From: Macrostomum hystrix
Lineage: Eukaryota > Platyhelminthes > Macrostomidae
Assembly (NCBI GenBank): GCA_950097015.1
Contig: CATNEN010000027.1
Location: 186,001-250,000, forward strand
Direction: 5' to 3'
Length of the DNA stretch: 64,000 nt
Part shown: one piece after another, positions 10,289-21,089 of the stretch
How the letters are laid out: each line of letters opens with the position of its first letter
How positions within the stretch are numbered: position 1 is the first letter of the stretch
Notes under the pieces: model-generated
Seen by the model: only the letters and a program-made list of their open reading frames with translations
What the model was told of the DNA's origin: nothing
Databases searched by the model: none
Program-made: the position numbers and the translations under genes

Positions 10289-10297
10289 AAAAAAGGG
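10289..10297 (+). other. Polypurine tract
   Basis: aaaaaaggg, four bases upstream of the 3' LTR, is the expected plus-strand primer site for reverse transcription. Confidence 0.6.
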
Positions 10298-10301
10298 CTA
10301 A

Positions 10302-10997
10302 TGAAGTGTTACAATTTAAACTATGCGATTTTTACATCTAGGCGCGATTAGAATATGCAGCTCTCCTGCGCGAGGATGCATTTGCAGGAGCTCTAGGATT
10401 AGCCTAAAGACTCCTGCCCTATGGCAGCCTTTGGCCGGATGAGTATAAAAGTTCTTGCACTGAGAGAAAGTAAGACCGCCCCCGCTCGCCCGTTCCTTCT
10501 TCGCTTGCTATTCAATCTCCTAGCTAGATCCGATATCTATTAGTCGCTAGCCTTTGCTATCCCTGGCTAACCCATGCAAGATCCAGATAATTAAGAATAC
10601 CTTATTGAAATTGGAATTGTGACTCCTGGAAACTTCACCCAGATCTTACCTTGAACCCTTTTCCATATCTTGGTTACTGACTCAGGATCCGTGAGTAACA
10701 ATCAAATACTTGTGCTTGGGAATTACCTTCTCTCAGTGATTGTAATAATTGTAATAATTTATAGTGAGTTGTCATCTTTTAACTGTTTGCCGTAAGACCA
10801 ACAAAATATAATCCGATTGAGAGTATAAGACCGAAAGTGAGTGCAACATCAGGAAAAGATAGTCGATTTTCCACGCCTCCTCATTACTTAGAAATAGCCG
10901 TGTACAATTGGCTCTTGTCAAAGACAACTAGTAAAGATAATAAGAATACTCATTAAACTAGACATTGATAGACCAGAGACGAATCTAAAATATTTCA
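10302..10997 (+). repeat. 3' LTR
   Basis: The same 696 bp as the 5' LTR, followed directly by the second GAAG copy and the interrupted host exon. Its TATA box (10444-10450) points into the host gene. Confidence 0.95.
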
Positions 10998-12336
10998 GAA
11001 GCAGCACCAGCGCCAGCTCAGGCCTCAATCGCAATCCTCTAGTGTCTCCGTCAGTGTCCAGGCCGGTGTCAGAAGGCGTGACCCTGCTAGAGGAGCTCGT
11101 CAGCTTCTTGTCTGGCCGGCCGTACGCAACTAGCGACGAATTTCGCTCCCACCTGCGCGCCAACGCTAGGCGTCAATTTACCGACCTGTTTTGCCGCTCA
11201 GCCGACGGCTGGCGCGCCTGGGTGCCGCCTAGCGTCGTCGGCGACGAGATCGAAACCGCTTCCCGGCGATCACTGTTCGAATTTTTTCGATCGGCCCGCG
11301 GCGATTTCATAGATCACGATCTGATTGACCTGCTTGAGCGCTGGCACCGGATGCTGCGATTGGCTAGCGACACAGGCCCGCCTGCCTCCCCGCGTTGGCT
11401 AGCCGGCACCCCAGACCGATTTGTCAACCAATTAAATGCGCACTTCTCTGCTCACACTGATTTTCTATGTCGACAGAATATTTGTCTAGAGGATGTCGTG
11501 TTTCTCTATCGGTAAGTTATATTTTCTGATCATTTGTTGGGACCTCTGTTCTGGTCTCGCCGTATTCACTAACCGCTCACACCTGGTAGCTTGTGGCCCG
11601 TGTATTCTTGTAGTATCGATTGTGTCTAGCTTAACACAAAGTTAGCGAGTTGGAGAAGGGAGATAAGAATCCTTACCTTACTTTTATACAGCATGGTCTA
11701 AAGCTGACATTCGTTTTCGCGTTTGCAGCAAAGTGCATCGGATGGAAAGTATGCAAGTGCATTAGTAAGAAAAGTTCACAACGCGTTTGAGTCGAAATGA
11801 TCTAATTATAGTGTTTAGTGCCCAAGGGAGACAATTCGGTGTCCTTGATCGAGACACAAGCTGTCAAATGGGTCAACCAGCGTCAACCGAATTTTTTATA
11901 CGTTTTCGCTCGTGTGTCGCACTCCCCATAGTCCATGGACTGAGTAGCTGTTCACAGTCAGAGTCTTTGTCAGCAACTGTCTGTTCTTTGTTTTGCCAGC
12001 CGCTTCGGCATTGTGCCCATCGAAGCCGACCCAGACTGTCTCAGGCGCATGGTCCGCGCAATCGAATGGGCTTCCAGGCAGTTCGGCTTCCTGTTTGCCC
12101 GGTTCCGCGAGCCGCCTTTCACTCTGGAAGACCGCTGCTCATTCTGCCGACTGAGTCCGCCTCAGGTGGTCGCCGAATTCGACACAGTCAGCGCGTTGGC
12201 CGTCGCCCGCGTCGAGAATCATAAGCTGCGACTGTGCTCTCCGTGCTCGGAGTTTGTGCGCAAAATTTCCGGCCCGCCGCCGATCTGTCCCTGCTGCGAG
12301 AGAAATATTCTGCGAGCCAAGGAGAGGCGCCTTTGA

Positions 12337-13734
12337 GTCCTCTGCTCTGGCTCACGCGATACTCCGTAGCAGTATCATCAAGGACCACTAAGAATGCAAG
12401 ACGCCAAAATATTTTGTCCTTGCGTCCTCTATTTTCTGTAGTGCCTTGGTGTATGTACTTTTCTTATAGCTGGTTTTAAAAATTAGCTTTTTTTCATTAA
12501 ATGACATTTGTGTTTTTTTCAGTGTGAATGTGAATGTAATCGTTTGTTTACTCGTAATGTATAGATTGAGTGTTCTTGTTCTTTTGTGTTGATAATGCTT
12601 CCAATTCGACAGTTATTATTATTTGTTTTCATATTTAACGCCACACTGTACACTGTACACATTTGAGTTATTAAACGCAGAACTGCAGTTTTAGGTGCAG
12701 AACAATTTCCATGCACCTAAACTATGTGAGATTACAATCTGCTTGCCTTGTGGTTATCGTTATGGCTCGCTCAAACATTCGCTTTTTCTTAGTAAACCAG
12801 CAAATTATGTAATTGCTATTGTATAAGCTATCATTTTTTAAAACATGCTTTGCATGCCAATTGTGTATTATATACCATCAGCTAAAGTCCCGTATTTTAT
12901 GGTCTAATAGAACGCGGCGAATTAGGATTATTATTGCTGCACTTTTAAGTTTAAGAAAAGTTTAACTTTTATTTTTGAGATAAAAAAGAACAAGATTTCT
13001 TGTTTTATAGATTCAAGATTCAAGATTCTAGTTTTCAAGATTTCTTTAGTAGAGTCACAACAATAATATAGCTGTGTTGGTTCTTAAAATGTGTACGTTT
13101 AAAGTCGATACTAAAAATCCTTTGGTACGAACACTTGTCTCTAGCCTCACTTATTTTAGTTACAGTTTCTATGCGGTTCTGTATGACAATAGTTTAATAA
13201 AATTATTACTATTAAAATAAAATGTAATAATATGAAATTATCCAAATTAATTTATATACGTATCTAATTCGGGTTGACACTTATGAAAGATAGGGACAGT
13301 AGTAGAAAGCTTTAAAATGTTTTTTCTATAGAAGTCTAACCCCTAGTGACTTCAGGAAAAACAAAAATGAAAACAAAGAAAACAAACCCTTGTAGGTTGG
13401 CAGGTTTGCATGCTTGCAGACTTGCAGGTTTGTGCATTTCGCTTTAGCACAAAAACGGCATGCCCTGCATAATTTGACACGGCATTGTTCATAATTTTGC
13501 GCCCTTGAAATTAAAGCAACAAAAAATTCCAAAAGTATACTTTATTATGATCTCCAGAAGTTATATTGAATCCTCTGGCTCAATTTTTAAAAAATGACAA
13601 AATATTTACATTTATAAACTTTTAAGAATTATTACTCTTTTGCTAATTTGAATTTTTTCTCAGAAACAGTAGGGCAAAATTCATAGCTATTTATTGGCAA
13701 GAAGACAACTGGCAACGTGATAAATTTCTAGGCT
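12337..13734. other. Intergenic, no gene seen
   Basis: AT-rich sequence between the split gene and the TLC-domain gene. Short inexact direct repeats occur (agattcaagattcaagattc near 13010; ttgcaggtttg motifs near 13400-13430). No coding or RNA feature is supported. Confidence 0.6.
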
Positions 13735-16700
13735 ATGGCTGGTGTGACGTCCCAAAATTTTCTAAAGGATGTCGATGTTGTTACTGTAAATGGGGGATTT
13801 ACTGTTGTATTGTTCACTATTGTTTTATTTACTTTACTAAACCGCTTAGTTAATTTCATCGGGACGCCATCTGTTGTTGTAAGCAATGCAAAGAACAAAG
13901 AGGAATCGTGGAAATGGAGAAATCTAACTCTGTCGTGGATTCATGCACTTATAATTGGCACGTGGGACCTTTCATGGTAAGTTTTTGTTTCAGTATACGA
14001 TTTTTATTGTCATAAATATGTAGTGCTAAATAAGTCATAAATGTCATAAGAACACCTAATTGTCATACATGCTGTTTTCGTATTCATGCACTAAGTTATC
14101 ATATTTATGCACAGAATTAGATAGTAATAATTCTAGACAACAAGATTTTACAGACATTAAAATAGCAATTGTATTTGTCTAGTAGATTAATTTAGGAAAG
14201 TTCATTCAACATAAACTTTATAAATTTATTAAGTTGTAACAGTCTATAGGGCCTAGGCCTACTAAGATAGACATTTGGAAAAAGTAATATATTAATTTTT
14301 CTAAATTTATGACAATAGTTTAAAGGCTTTAGTTAAAAAACTCTCTTAGTGGCTGTTCTCAAAAAACGTAATAATTTAAAAGATTTGAAACTTTTTTGTG
14401 AATCATTTACACAAAAATAATATTATATTAATATTGACATTGATTAATGAAACTTTCTAAATTGCAGTTTCTATTTCTATCCAGAAGTGTGGCAAGATCT
14501 GATTGCACACATATCACCATATACCTATTATATGGTTGCTGTTTCTACAGGTTAGTTTATTTATTTTTCTTTAGTTGTAATTTTCCCATTGTGTTATATC
14601 CATATTCAATGCATACTTTTTAATTATTTTATTCAAGGATACTTCATTTATGACTTTCTGGACCTTCTGCTTCAGAGAAGATTGTTTAAAGAATGGGAAC
14701 TTAGTCTGCACCATGTTGCTGTAAGTTTATGACTTTTTCTAAGAATCATTTCCTATACTGATGAAATAAATGCATGTCAGCTTTGTTTGCACTGATAACA
14801 AATATAAGTTGAGGTCATCACTAAACTTAAAAGCCTCAATATTAGTTCCATTGACACACATGCACAACACCTGGATGATAATAGAGATGAAACAGGTTTG
14901 TCTCGCCAAGAAGACCAAACAATGGCCAGTGGTTACTGACAAGCTAGAAACTTGGGCTGAATAGTCATTTATGTAAGCACTCGAGTGCAAAGACCACAGC
15001 TAGAACTTCCTTTTCGAGCTGCAAAAAGTAAAAGTACTTCAGCTCTGCATCATGCTCAGATCTCAAGGCAAACAGGATTGGCTAGTCCACTCGGGCTTCA
15101 TGATGGCAGAGCACAGCCCTGATGCCACAGTGTAGCCTGTCGCATTCCAACACAAGCGGTTTGCTTTTTTTGAAGTGCACTAGGACTAGTACCTGGCCAA
15201 GCAGTAGCTCGCACTTCCTGAATGCCTCGTCTTGATATTATTCTCAGTCACCAGCTCTCAAGAGAGGTTGGGAAGAAATGTTTCGTAAAAATTTGCTTTC
15301 TTTAGCGTCCTTGTCGATCTGGTGCCCGATGTACATCACACTTAGTTGTAGGAAGGCGCACTTAGCCGAGCAACGAAGTGCTATGTTGAAAACAACTGCT
15401 TATCTGCCAGCAGCTCCTTTAGCTTAGCGGGGTGGCTTGAGCAGGTGCTCCGCTGTATCTGTTTAAGTTCTGCCACTCTGCCAGTTTAGCGCCAGCTCGG
15501 ACAGCCAGTCTCGTCCCAACAGGGCCCTTTTACGACTAGTAGAGGCAGCAGCTTTATCGTCCCTTCCAGTTGCTCGCGCACCTGGATGAGGCGCAACACC
15601 GGGACTGACTAACCAGAATCCGTACACAACTGAGTGTTGGCCAAGTCCAGGCGAGGCCGTCTGCTCAGCACCGCGGGAAAAGTTGCGTCAGAGATAATTG
15701 ACACTGAACGCACCAGTATCCACCTCCATGTGCATGGGCTTGCCGTTGAGATCGATGGTGGTCTCGATCGGCGGCACCTTGTTTGAGCGAAATGTGATGA
15801 CATTGAGTGAGACGGCTTCGTCTTCCTGCTCGTTTCCCAGCTTTTCTAGCTCCTGGACGGTTTGGCCTTCCCGCAGAAATGCTTCGCTGACAGATGTAGG
15901 TAACAGCGCTTCGTTTTCTTTGCTGCTGATCCCGATAGCATGGACTGCGTCTTGACTTAAATAACAGATAACACTAAACAGCAGGTTGTGCGTCCTGCCA
16001 CAGACACTTTAAACTTCTCTGGTATGATATCAATATCGTTGGAAGATCAGTACTGCTACGCTCGTATAAGCGCTCCTGGTATTGCGGCCAAGAATCCGCG
16101 CCCTCCTCAAAAGGTCCGATTGAGCCAATCATACTCAGAGCCTTGTCGTCACTGATAAGACGTCATTTTGGTTTGCAGTGATGCAGACTAGGTAGGTCTC
16201 CTAACTTTAAAGCCTCAATCACATATATTTCATTCACACATACGCACGATACAAATTTAAATAAGCATTTGTACATCTTAGGAAAGGAAATGCCGATGCA
16301 TTGGACGTTACACCATTTACCAATTGATATCTCACAATGCCTTGGCAATACATTGTTTTTTATTACACCTGCCCCAATCAGGCCTGATGTGCACCCAACA
16401 GCACGGCCGCTAGTTACCCATTAAACATTAAGCTGGGTGAACTTTTAGGTGTGTTGCTAAAGAAATTAGAATCGAACCCACGACCCTTAAGTCGTGAGTC
16501 CATCCACGATTTAACCACAACCCTGTACAATGCTCCCCAATTTTCAGGTGATATCAATTTTCGTCTACAATTTGTGGAACCGCACCTGTATCGGCTACAC
16601 AGCTGTGGCCCTATTAACTGAAGTGAATTCGATATTTTTACACCTGCGCAAACTGATGCAGATGCTCCGCCTGCCGTTCTGCAGCCTGTCATACAGACTT

Positions 16701-16979
16701 AACGCACTGATGAATTTAGGCACGTTTTTAGTTTGCCGCGGCTACTGCTTGGCCCGCATCACCTACGGAATGGTGATTGAGCGGAGTCGACTGGGCACCA
16801 GATATTTGTGCCTGCTGGGCGGCGCCATGTTCATTATGAACCTCATCAATCCGGCCCTGTTCGTTATTCTGCTGCGCAACGATGTGCTTCGTCCACCATC
16901 GCCTAAGAAGAGTCGAAATCAGTTAGACGAAACTGCTGCTAAGGCTAACGGGCAGCAAAATGGCAGACTTGTGGGCTAA
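13735..16979 (+). CDS. TLC domain-containing protein (TLCD1/2-like), four exons
   Basis: Four exons splice in phase to 279 aa: 13735-13976 (donor g|gtaagt), 14468-14550, 14638-14720 and 16548-16979 (acceptor ttttcag). The product is a multi-pass membrane protein of the TRAM/LAG1/CLN8 (TLC) family. It matches the TLCD1/2 pattern: WKWRNLTLSWIHALIIGTWD in the first exon, YFIYDFLDLLLQRR and WELSLHHVA (the conserved paired histidines) in the third, then FLHLRKLMQMLRL and repeated hydrophobic spans in the fourth. In vertebrates TLCD1/2 act in membrane phospholipid composition and fluidity; a similar role is inferred. The C-terminus is hydrophilic and lysine-rich. Intron 3 (1.8 kb) has been invaded by an antisense Gypsy remnant and a SINE that ends 24 bp before the acceptor. 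All boundaries are GT/AG and the frame closes exactly. Confidence 0.85.
14770..16340 (-). mobile_element. Degenerate Gypsy-type retrotransposon remnant in TLCD intron 3
   Basis: Read on the minus strand, broken coding pieces appear in pol order. Around 15690-15780 is a protease motif LNGKPMHMEVDTGAFS, near 15500 a LLGRDWLSELALNW segment, near 15330 MYIGHQIDKDAKES from the end of the reverse transcriptase, and at 15000-15200 an RNase H start with VLVHFKKSKPLVLECD and LQLEKEVLAVVFALEC. Stops and frameshifts are frequent and most of the reverse transcriptase is gone. Related diverged sequence at about 14775-14870 and 16170-16260 (both with aaagcctcaat and cacacatgcac/cacacatacgcac) may be the remains of its two LTRs. 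It is old and antisense to the host gene. Confidence 0.75.
16364..16523 (-). mobile_element. tRNA-derived SINE, complete head, shortened body
   Basis: On the minus strand it begins gggttgtggttaaatcgtgg and has a B-box (gggttcgattc) at the expected distance. It continues into the body (cacccagctta...atgggtaac, ggccgtgctgttgggtgcac) and the 3' end gattggggcaggtgtaataa. The central part is deleted relative to the copies at 1604 and 30690. It sits immediately before exon 4 of the TLCD gene. Confidence 0.8.
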
Positions 16980-17796
16980 TTCTTCCTAGAACATCTTTAA
17001 TCTGATGTGCAGTGTCACATTGTGCATGTTTTTTATAGAAACTTTTTGCATGCTTTGATTAATCGTATTTTAGTTCAATTCGGCCTTCTTGTGAGTGCCA
17101 GAAAACTTCCATTTTTATTGAAAATTTTTCTTTTTAAAAATAATTACGAGTGCTCTTTGCGGCTACCGATTTTTAATTATGAGCCCATCTTTAGCTCCCC
17201 TGCCGGGAATGATATTTTTATTGTACCTTATTATATAGTTTTGTCACAAAAAGTATTTTGCTATTTGGCTTCGGCATCTCCTTCAGTGCCAATGCCAAGC
17301 TCTTCATAGCTACATTAGCTGGCAGCAGGCGATATTCACAAATGCTGAGAACCTAGCTGTACAAACAGTACAAAACCTGATGCCCACGCCAAGCCATCAG
17401 TTATCAGACAAGATTATTCGTATACTTATAATAATCCTACTTTCAATTCCACTTTTTCTTGTTGTCTGTTCACACATTATTGTTAATTTTTTATCAGACT
17501 CATTTGTTTTTTGTATTTCAAAGTTTTTACTGCCGATATAGCTATATATGCGATCACATAACGAAACTATTAAATATATTTTCCAACTCAAAGTTGTTTT
17601 GAAGTAACCATGCAGACAGGCGGTTTAGCTGCACAAATAACATAATATAATTTTGCAGTGCAGTTGCAGAAACTCTTTGATGTGTTAATAAGGAATGGTA
17701 TATGTATAGTAAATATCAATAAAAGATAAGTATGAAGAACCAAAGGAATACGGACGGAGAAGCGATTGCAGGTAGTGAGGTGATAATCTAATTCGG
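16980..17796. other. 3' region between convergent genes
   Basis: Probable 3' UTR of the TLC-domain gene followed by AT-rich spacer. An aataaa motif at about 17719 is on the plus strand. No additional gene is seen. Confidence 0.55.
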
Positions 17797-19482
17797 TCAG
17801 TCGGTAAAAATAGACGCAGTGAAGGCCTCAGCCGGGCCGAAGCTCTCGCAGAGACACCAGCGATCTTGCACCAGACGGCCAACGAGTGATAGCGGCTCCT
17901 CCGCAGCAACGCTGCCAAATCTGGGGCTACCTAGATTCAGGACCAGCTGCTGCGGAAGCCATGCCGCGGATGCGCGATTGTCAAACGACGCGTGGGCTGT
18001 TGGGTCAGTGAGGCGAACCAGATTAGGCGGCAGGGCCGACTGGAGCAGTGGCTGGAGGCTGTCGTGCACCCCGACCGGGGCGCTAATACTCAAGCAGCGC
18101 AGATTATCGAAGCCAAATTCCGCAATGGCTCCAGTTTCGCTTACAACATCTTCGAATTTAACGGCTTCCCCATTTAAGCCAGTTTCGATTGTCGTATTGT
18201 CCAAATCGAATTTGGAGCCATAGAAACCAGTCACCACCGCTAAGAGACGAAGGCGGCGCAGACGGCGCAGATGTCCGTTCTGTATACGCGTGCTAGGCAT
18301 TGGCCACAGCAGTAGCCGATGCAGTGTTCGGGTGCCGACTCCGCAGTTAAGAAAGGCGACTCGTCGCAGTCCAGGCGCAGAGCGCGCCGCTGCGGCTGCG
18401 TGTCTATCAGTGAATCGTCGCAGTCCGATGGTTAGGGAGCGAAGCGCCGGCATGCGACGTCGCAAAACAGCATCGATGGCCTCCGGCGGACAGCAGGCGT
18501 CGGGCAATGCGGCAGATGATGTTTCGACAAGGCGAAGACAGCGGAGGCGACGGCGAAGCTGATGACCCACCTCGGCTAGAGAAGTCGGCGGCAGACGAGC
18601 GAAAAAGTTACCATCGAGCCCCAGACAGGTAAGGCAGGCAGCATTCAGCAGCGGTCGAAGACTTTCGTCGGGATCAGGCAGTTTAATGCTCGACAAGTCC
18701 AACGATAACAGCCGTAGCTGAGACATTGCAGCCGCTGGAAGCGCGTTTAGCAGGGCTTCAATGCGGCAGTTTCCACGGCCGCAGTCACTACCGACGCCGA
18801 AGCGGAGGCGGCGAAGATGCCCATACAATGGGGCTAGAGCCAACAAAGCGTTGACCGCTTCGCCAGCGCTGGCAGCGTTGAGCGCCAGACTCCTCAGTTT
18901 AGGAAATCGACGAGCAATGCTAGCAAAGAAGCGCTGAGTTGCGCCGACATCTGGGCTGATTCTGTCTAAGCGGAGACTGCTCAGACAGCCGCAGCTTGGC
19001 TTGCTGTCGTCTAAGAACTCTGACAGCCGACTGCCGGCCGAGTCAAGCAGCTGCAGGTGTCGCAGGTTTGGCCATAGTCTCAGCGCTAATGTTAAAAAGT
19101 CATCGACTCCGACAACCTTACCGGTGGCTGAGGCGTCTGATGCCAGAACGAGGCGACGAAGGCGGCGACAGCGGCTTCGCTGCAGGCGCATTAGTCGCTG
19201 AGCCGCTGGTCGGGCCAGTCGCGTCAGGCAGGCGAAATCCAGTCGGCAACTCTGCGCGGCCGACTCTCGTACAACGGCGGCCAGCCGGGGACAGACAAAC
19301 GGCGCAGTCAGCAGACGGTCGGGCAGCGACAGGCTGGCCACGATGCGCAGCAGCAGCCGGTGCGGCAGTTGGCAGCAGAGTGGGCTGCTGCAACCGTTGC
19401 GACTGACTTCCGAAGACTCCTCCTCATTAGCCGTGTGACTAGTCTGGGTCCATGGGTTCCAAATGAGAGCAAAGTCAGCGAG
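17797..19482 (-). CDS. F-box / leucine-rich repeat protein, 5' end unresolved
   Basis: The minus-strand frame is open from just below an in-frame TAA (19483-19485) to the stop at 17797, about 560 codons. It starts with an F-box: CQLPHRLLLRIVASLSLPDR then LLTAPFVCPRLAAVVRE, the usual Leu-Pro...Leu...Val-Cys-x2-(Trp/Leu) pattern that binds Skp1 in SCF ubiquitin ligases. The rest consists of irregular leucine-rich repeats (LRRLVLASD, LRHLQLLDS, LRSLALNAAS, LRLLSLDLSS, LRSLTIGLRR, LRCLSISAP), as in FBXL substrate receptors. No ATG lies in this frame between the TAA and the F-box; the first GTG at 19341 falls inside the F-box. The true start is therefore in an upstream exon (possible acceptors gacccag or actag near 19440) or follows a frameshift. 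The exon is GC-rich. The substrate is unknown. Confidence 0.7.
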   Translation of the reverse strand, partial: LADFALIWNPWTQTSHTANEEESSEVSRNGCSSPLCCQLPHRLLLRIVASLSLPDRLLTAPFVCPRLAAVVRESAAQSCRLDFACLTRLARPAAQRLMRLQRSRCRRLRRLVLASDASATGKVVGVDDFLTLALRLWPNLRHLQLLDSAGSRLSEFLDDSKPSCGCLSSLRLDRISPDVGATQRFFASIARRFPKLRSLALNAASAGEAVNALLALAPLYGHLRRLRFGVGSDCGRGNCRIEALLNALPAAAMSQLRLLSLDLSSIKLPDPDESLRPLLNAACLTCLGLDGNFFARLPPTSLAEVGHQLRRRLRCLRLVETSSAALPDACCPPEAIDAVLRRRMPALRSLTIGLRRFTDRHAAAAARSAPGLRRVAFLNCGVGTRTLHRLLLWPMPSTRIQNGHLRRLRRLRLLAVVTGFYGSKFDLDNTTIETGLNGEAVKFEDVVSETGAIAEFGFDNLRCLSISAPVGVHDSLQPLLQSALPPNLVRLTDPTAHASFDNRASAAWLPQQLVLNLGSPRFGSVAAEEPLSLVGRLVQDRWCLCESFGPAEAFTASIFTD

Positions 19483-19485
19483 TTA

Positions 19486-21089
19486 ATTTTGCGGACTAAA
19501 CACGTTGGGCTCGTGCTATCTAGATAAGTTATACTTTCAAAAGATAAGCTACTCATCTCCTATCTCGGCAGTGTAAATTTTTGCCCTTAGGATTGAACTT
19601 AGGGATTACGCAAGCTTTGTAATGAGGGTCCTTTTGATATGTACGAGAGCAGGCCGCGTATTTTCTAATTAGGCAAGAAACGGGCTTGCGGTGGTGTGAG
19701 CACGAGATCGATAATGTGTGCTCGAAGTTATAGAAGATCATTAATTTGCACATTAAGTTTAAATTAAAGACAATCATTAATTAAACTAACGAAATAAAAC
19801 ATTCAACGATGCCAAACCACTACGGGAAGGACCTGGGAGGCACATTTTTGTTGGTTGCTAACTGTAAGTAAAACATACTTCTCGAACTAAATGTTACAGG
19901 CTATATTATTTATCATAATACTTACATTTTATTTGACATTAAAGGGCAACTGTGAGAGGCGTAGTGAAAATTAATATTTTTCAGCGCTTTGAAGCCACAT
20001 AATGAAATTAATGTGTCTAAATTGTATAACATTGCCATGTAGTATTGAATTGAATTGAGGAGACAACAAAATTCAGTTTTAATCCCTAGGATTCTTCACC
20101 ATTACTGTCCTGGTGACGTGTCATGCCAGAAAAAACATGTTTATTTTTTCTTATAAATCAGATTTTCGATTACAGCTCTTCTACTTTCAAAACGTTACAT
20201 AAGGCAAATCTGGTGCACTCGAAACAGACAATATCATTGACTGGATCTTTGACGGGCAAAATCTGGCAAAACGCGAAAAATCACTGGAAAAAAACGACTG
20301 GGAAAAAACTTGGACCAAGAGAAATGATTTTTAAAAAAACGCACGACTAATAAGCCGCAAACAGCAACAGTGATGATTCTTGGATTATTGCGAACGCCCC
20401 GATACACCAACATACAGCTCAAGTCTAGAGCGTAAATAAAATCATGGATTTGTCTTTCTAGGAATTCTTAGAACATGTAGAAAATTGTTTTAGAAGCTTT
20501 AATTGCACTAATAGTAAATATAATATTAATACTAGGTACTACATGCTTTAAGGACTTCTAAATTTAGTACCAGTAAGTACTGAGTACGGCATGAAGTCTG
20601 ATTTCTAAATCTAGTACCGAATAGGAGCAGTTTAAGGAATTTCAAATACTTCATCACTATGCTCGAGCAGGACTTGGTCACGCCAAGTTTTAAAAACGAT
20701 AGTTAAAAAAGAACTTGTGTAGTAAAGACTCAAACAAGCACATCAAAAAAATCAATCAATTAATCAATCAAAGGGCTTCAAGCGTATCAAAATGAACACC
20801 TACCAGAAAAACATGCTTAGCGAAATAATATTGAAGTCTAAAAAAACAAAGTCACCTTTTAACAAAAAAACTTGGTAGGAAAGCGAAAAATGTCACATTT
20901 CTTGAAAAAACTCGAGACCAACCCCTCAACCTTAAGGCTGCCATTTAGGCGAGAAAAAACTGCATCGGAAAAAATTCGTCAGCTTAGTTGTCAATCAGAC
21001 ATGAATTTTGTAATGCAGAAAATTACTTTCCTAGCTTCTAAATTTATTGCGGTCAAGAGAATATCAATTTCCTAGAAAACTAGTATTTT
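19486..21089. other. Intergenic, no gene supported
   Basis: AT-rich. Near 20530-20620 a short motif (tctaaatttagtacc / tctaaatctagtacc) occurs twice, and a run of tcaatcaat lies near 20750. ORFs here are short and low in complexity. The first exon of the F-box gene may lie in the left part. Confidence 0.5.

Larger units (their letters stand above)
2081..10997 (+). mobile_element. Young non-autonomous LTR retrotransposon (Gag-protease only)
   Basis: This 8917-bp element has two 696-bp direct LTRs (2081-2776 and 10302-10997) that begin TG and end CA, with the same length and no difference noticed by eye. It is flanked by a 4-bp target duplication GAAG (2077-2080 and 10998-11001). A primer-binding-like site follows the 5' LTR and a purine tract precedes the 3' LTR. 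Internally there is one long ORF with capsid-like region, two zinc knuckles and aspartic protease, but no reverse transcriptase, RNase H or integrase can be found in any frame. The element therefore resembles TR-GAG-type non-autonomous elements, which would need pol in trans. It also carries a 92-codon sense ORF in its long 5' leader and a 92-codon antisense ORF near the 3' end, both predicted membrane proteins. Family is uncertain; the 4-bp duplication and CCHC knuckles suit Gypsy-like elements. Confidence 0.93.
2055..12336 (+). pseudogene. Unrecognised gene with C-terminal cysteine cluster, split by LTR element
   Basis: Removing the LTR element and one 4-bp GAAG copy joins 2055-2080 to 11002 in a single open frame: ATG at 2055, 24 nt after an in-frame TGA at 2031, then MQYARSRRSSTSASSG. 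Exon 1 continues to 11511 (donor cg|gtaagt) and joins exon 2 at 12000-12336 (acceptor ttttgccag) in phase, giving about 290 aa. The N-terminal part is helical and charged. The C-terminal part has three cysteine pairs (CSFC, CSPC, CPCC) spaced like a zinc-binding module. I do not recognise the family. Exon GC is higher than flanking DNA, as in the other genes here. On this haplotype the ORF is broken after nine codons. A downstream start such as the one inside exon 2, or transcription from the 3' LTR, could still yield a shortened product. Whether 2055 is the true start is an inference. Confidence 0.6.

Noticed and set aside
14739-14990. 83-codon minus-strand ORF in TLCD intron 3
   Set aside because: Overlaps the presumed LTR remains of the degenerate Gypsy element; no coding signature.
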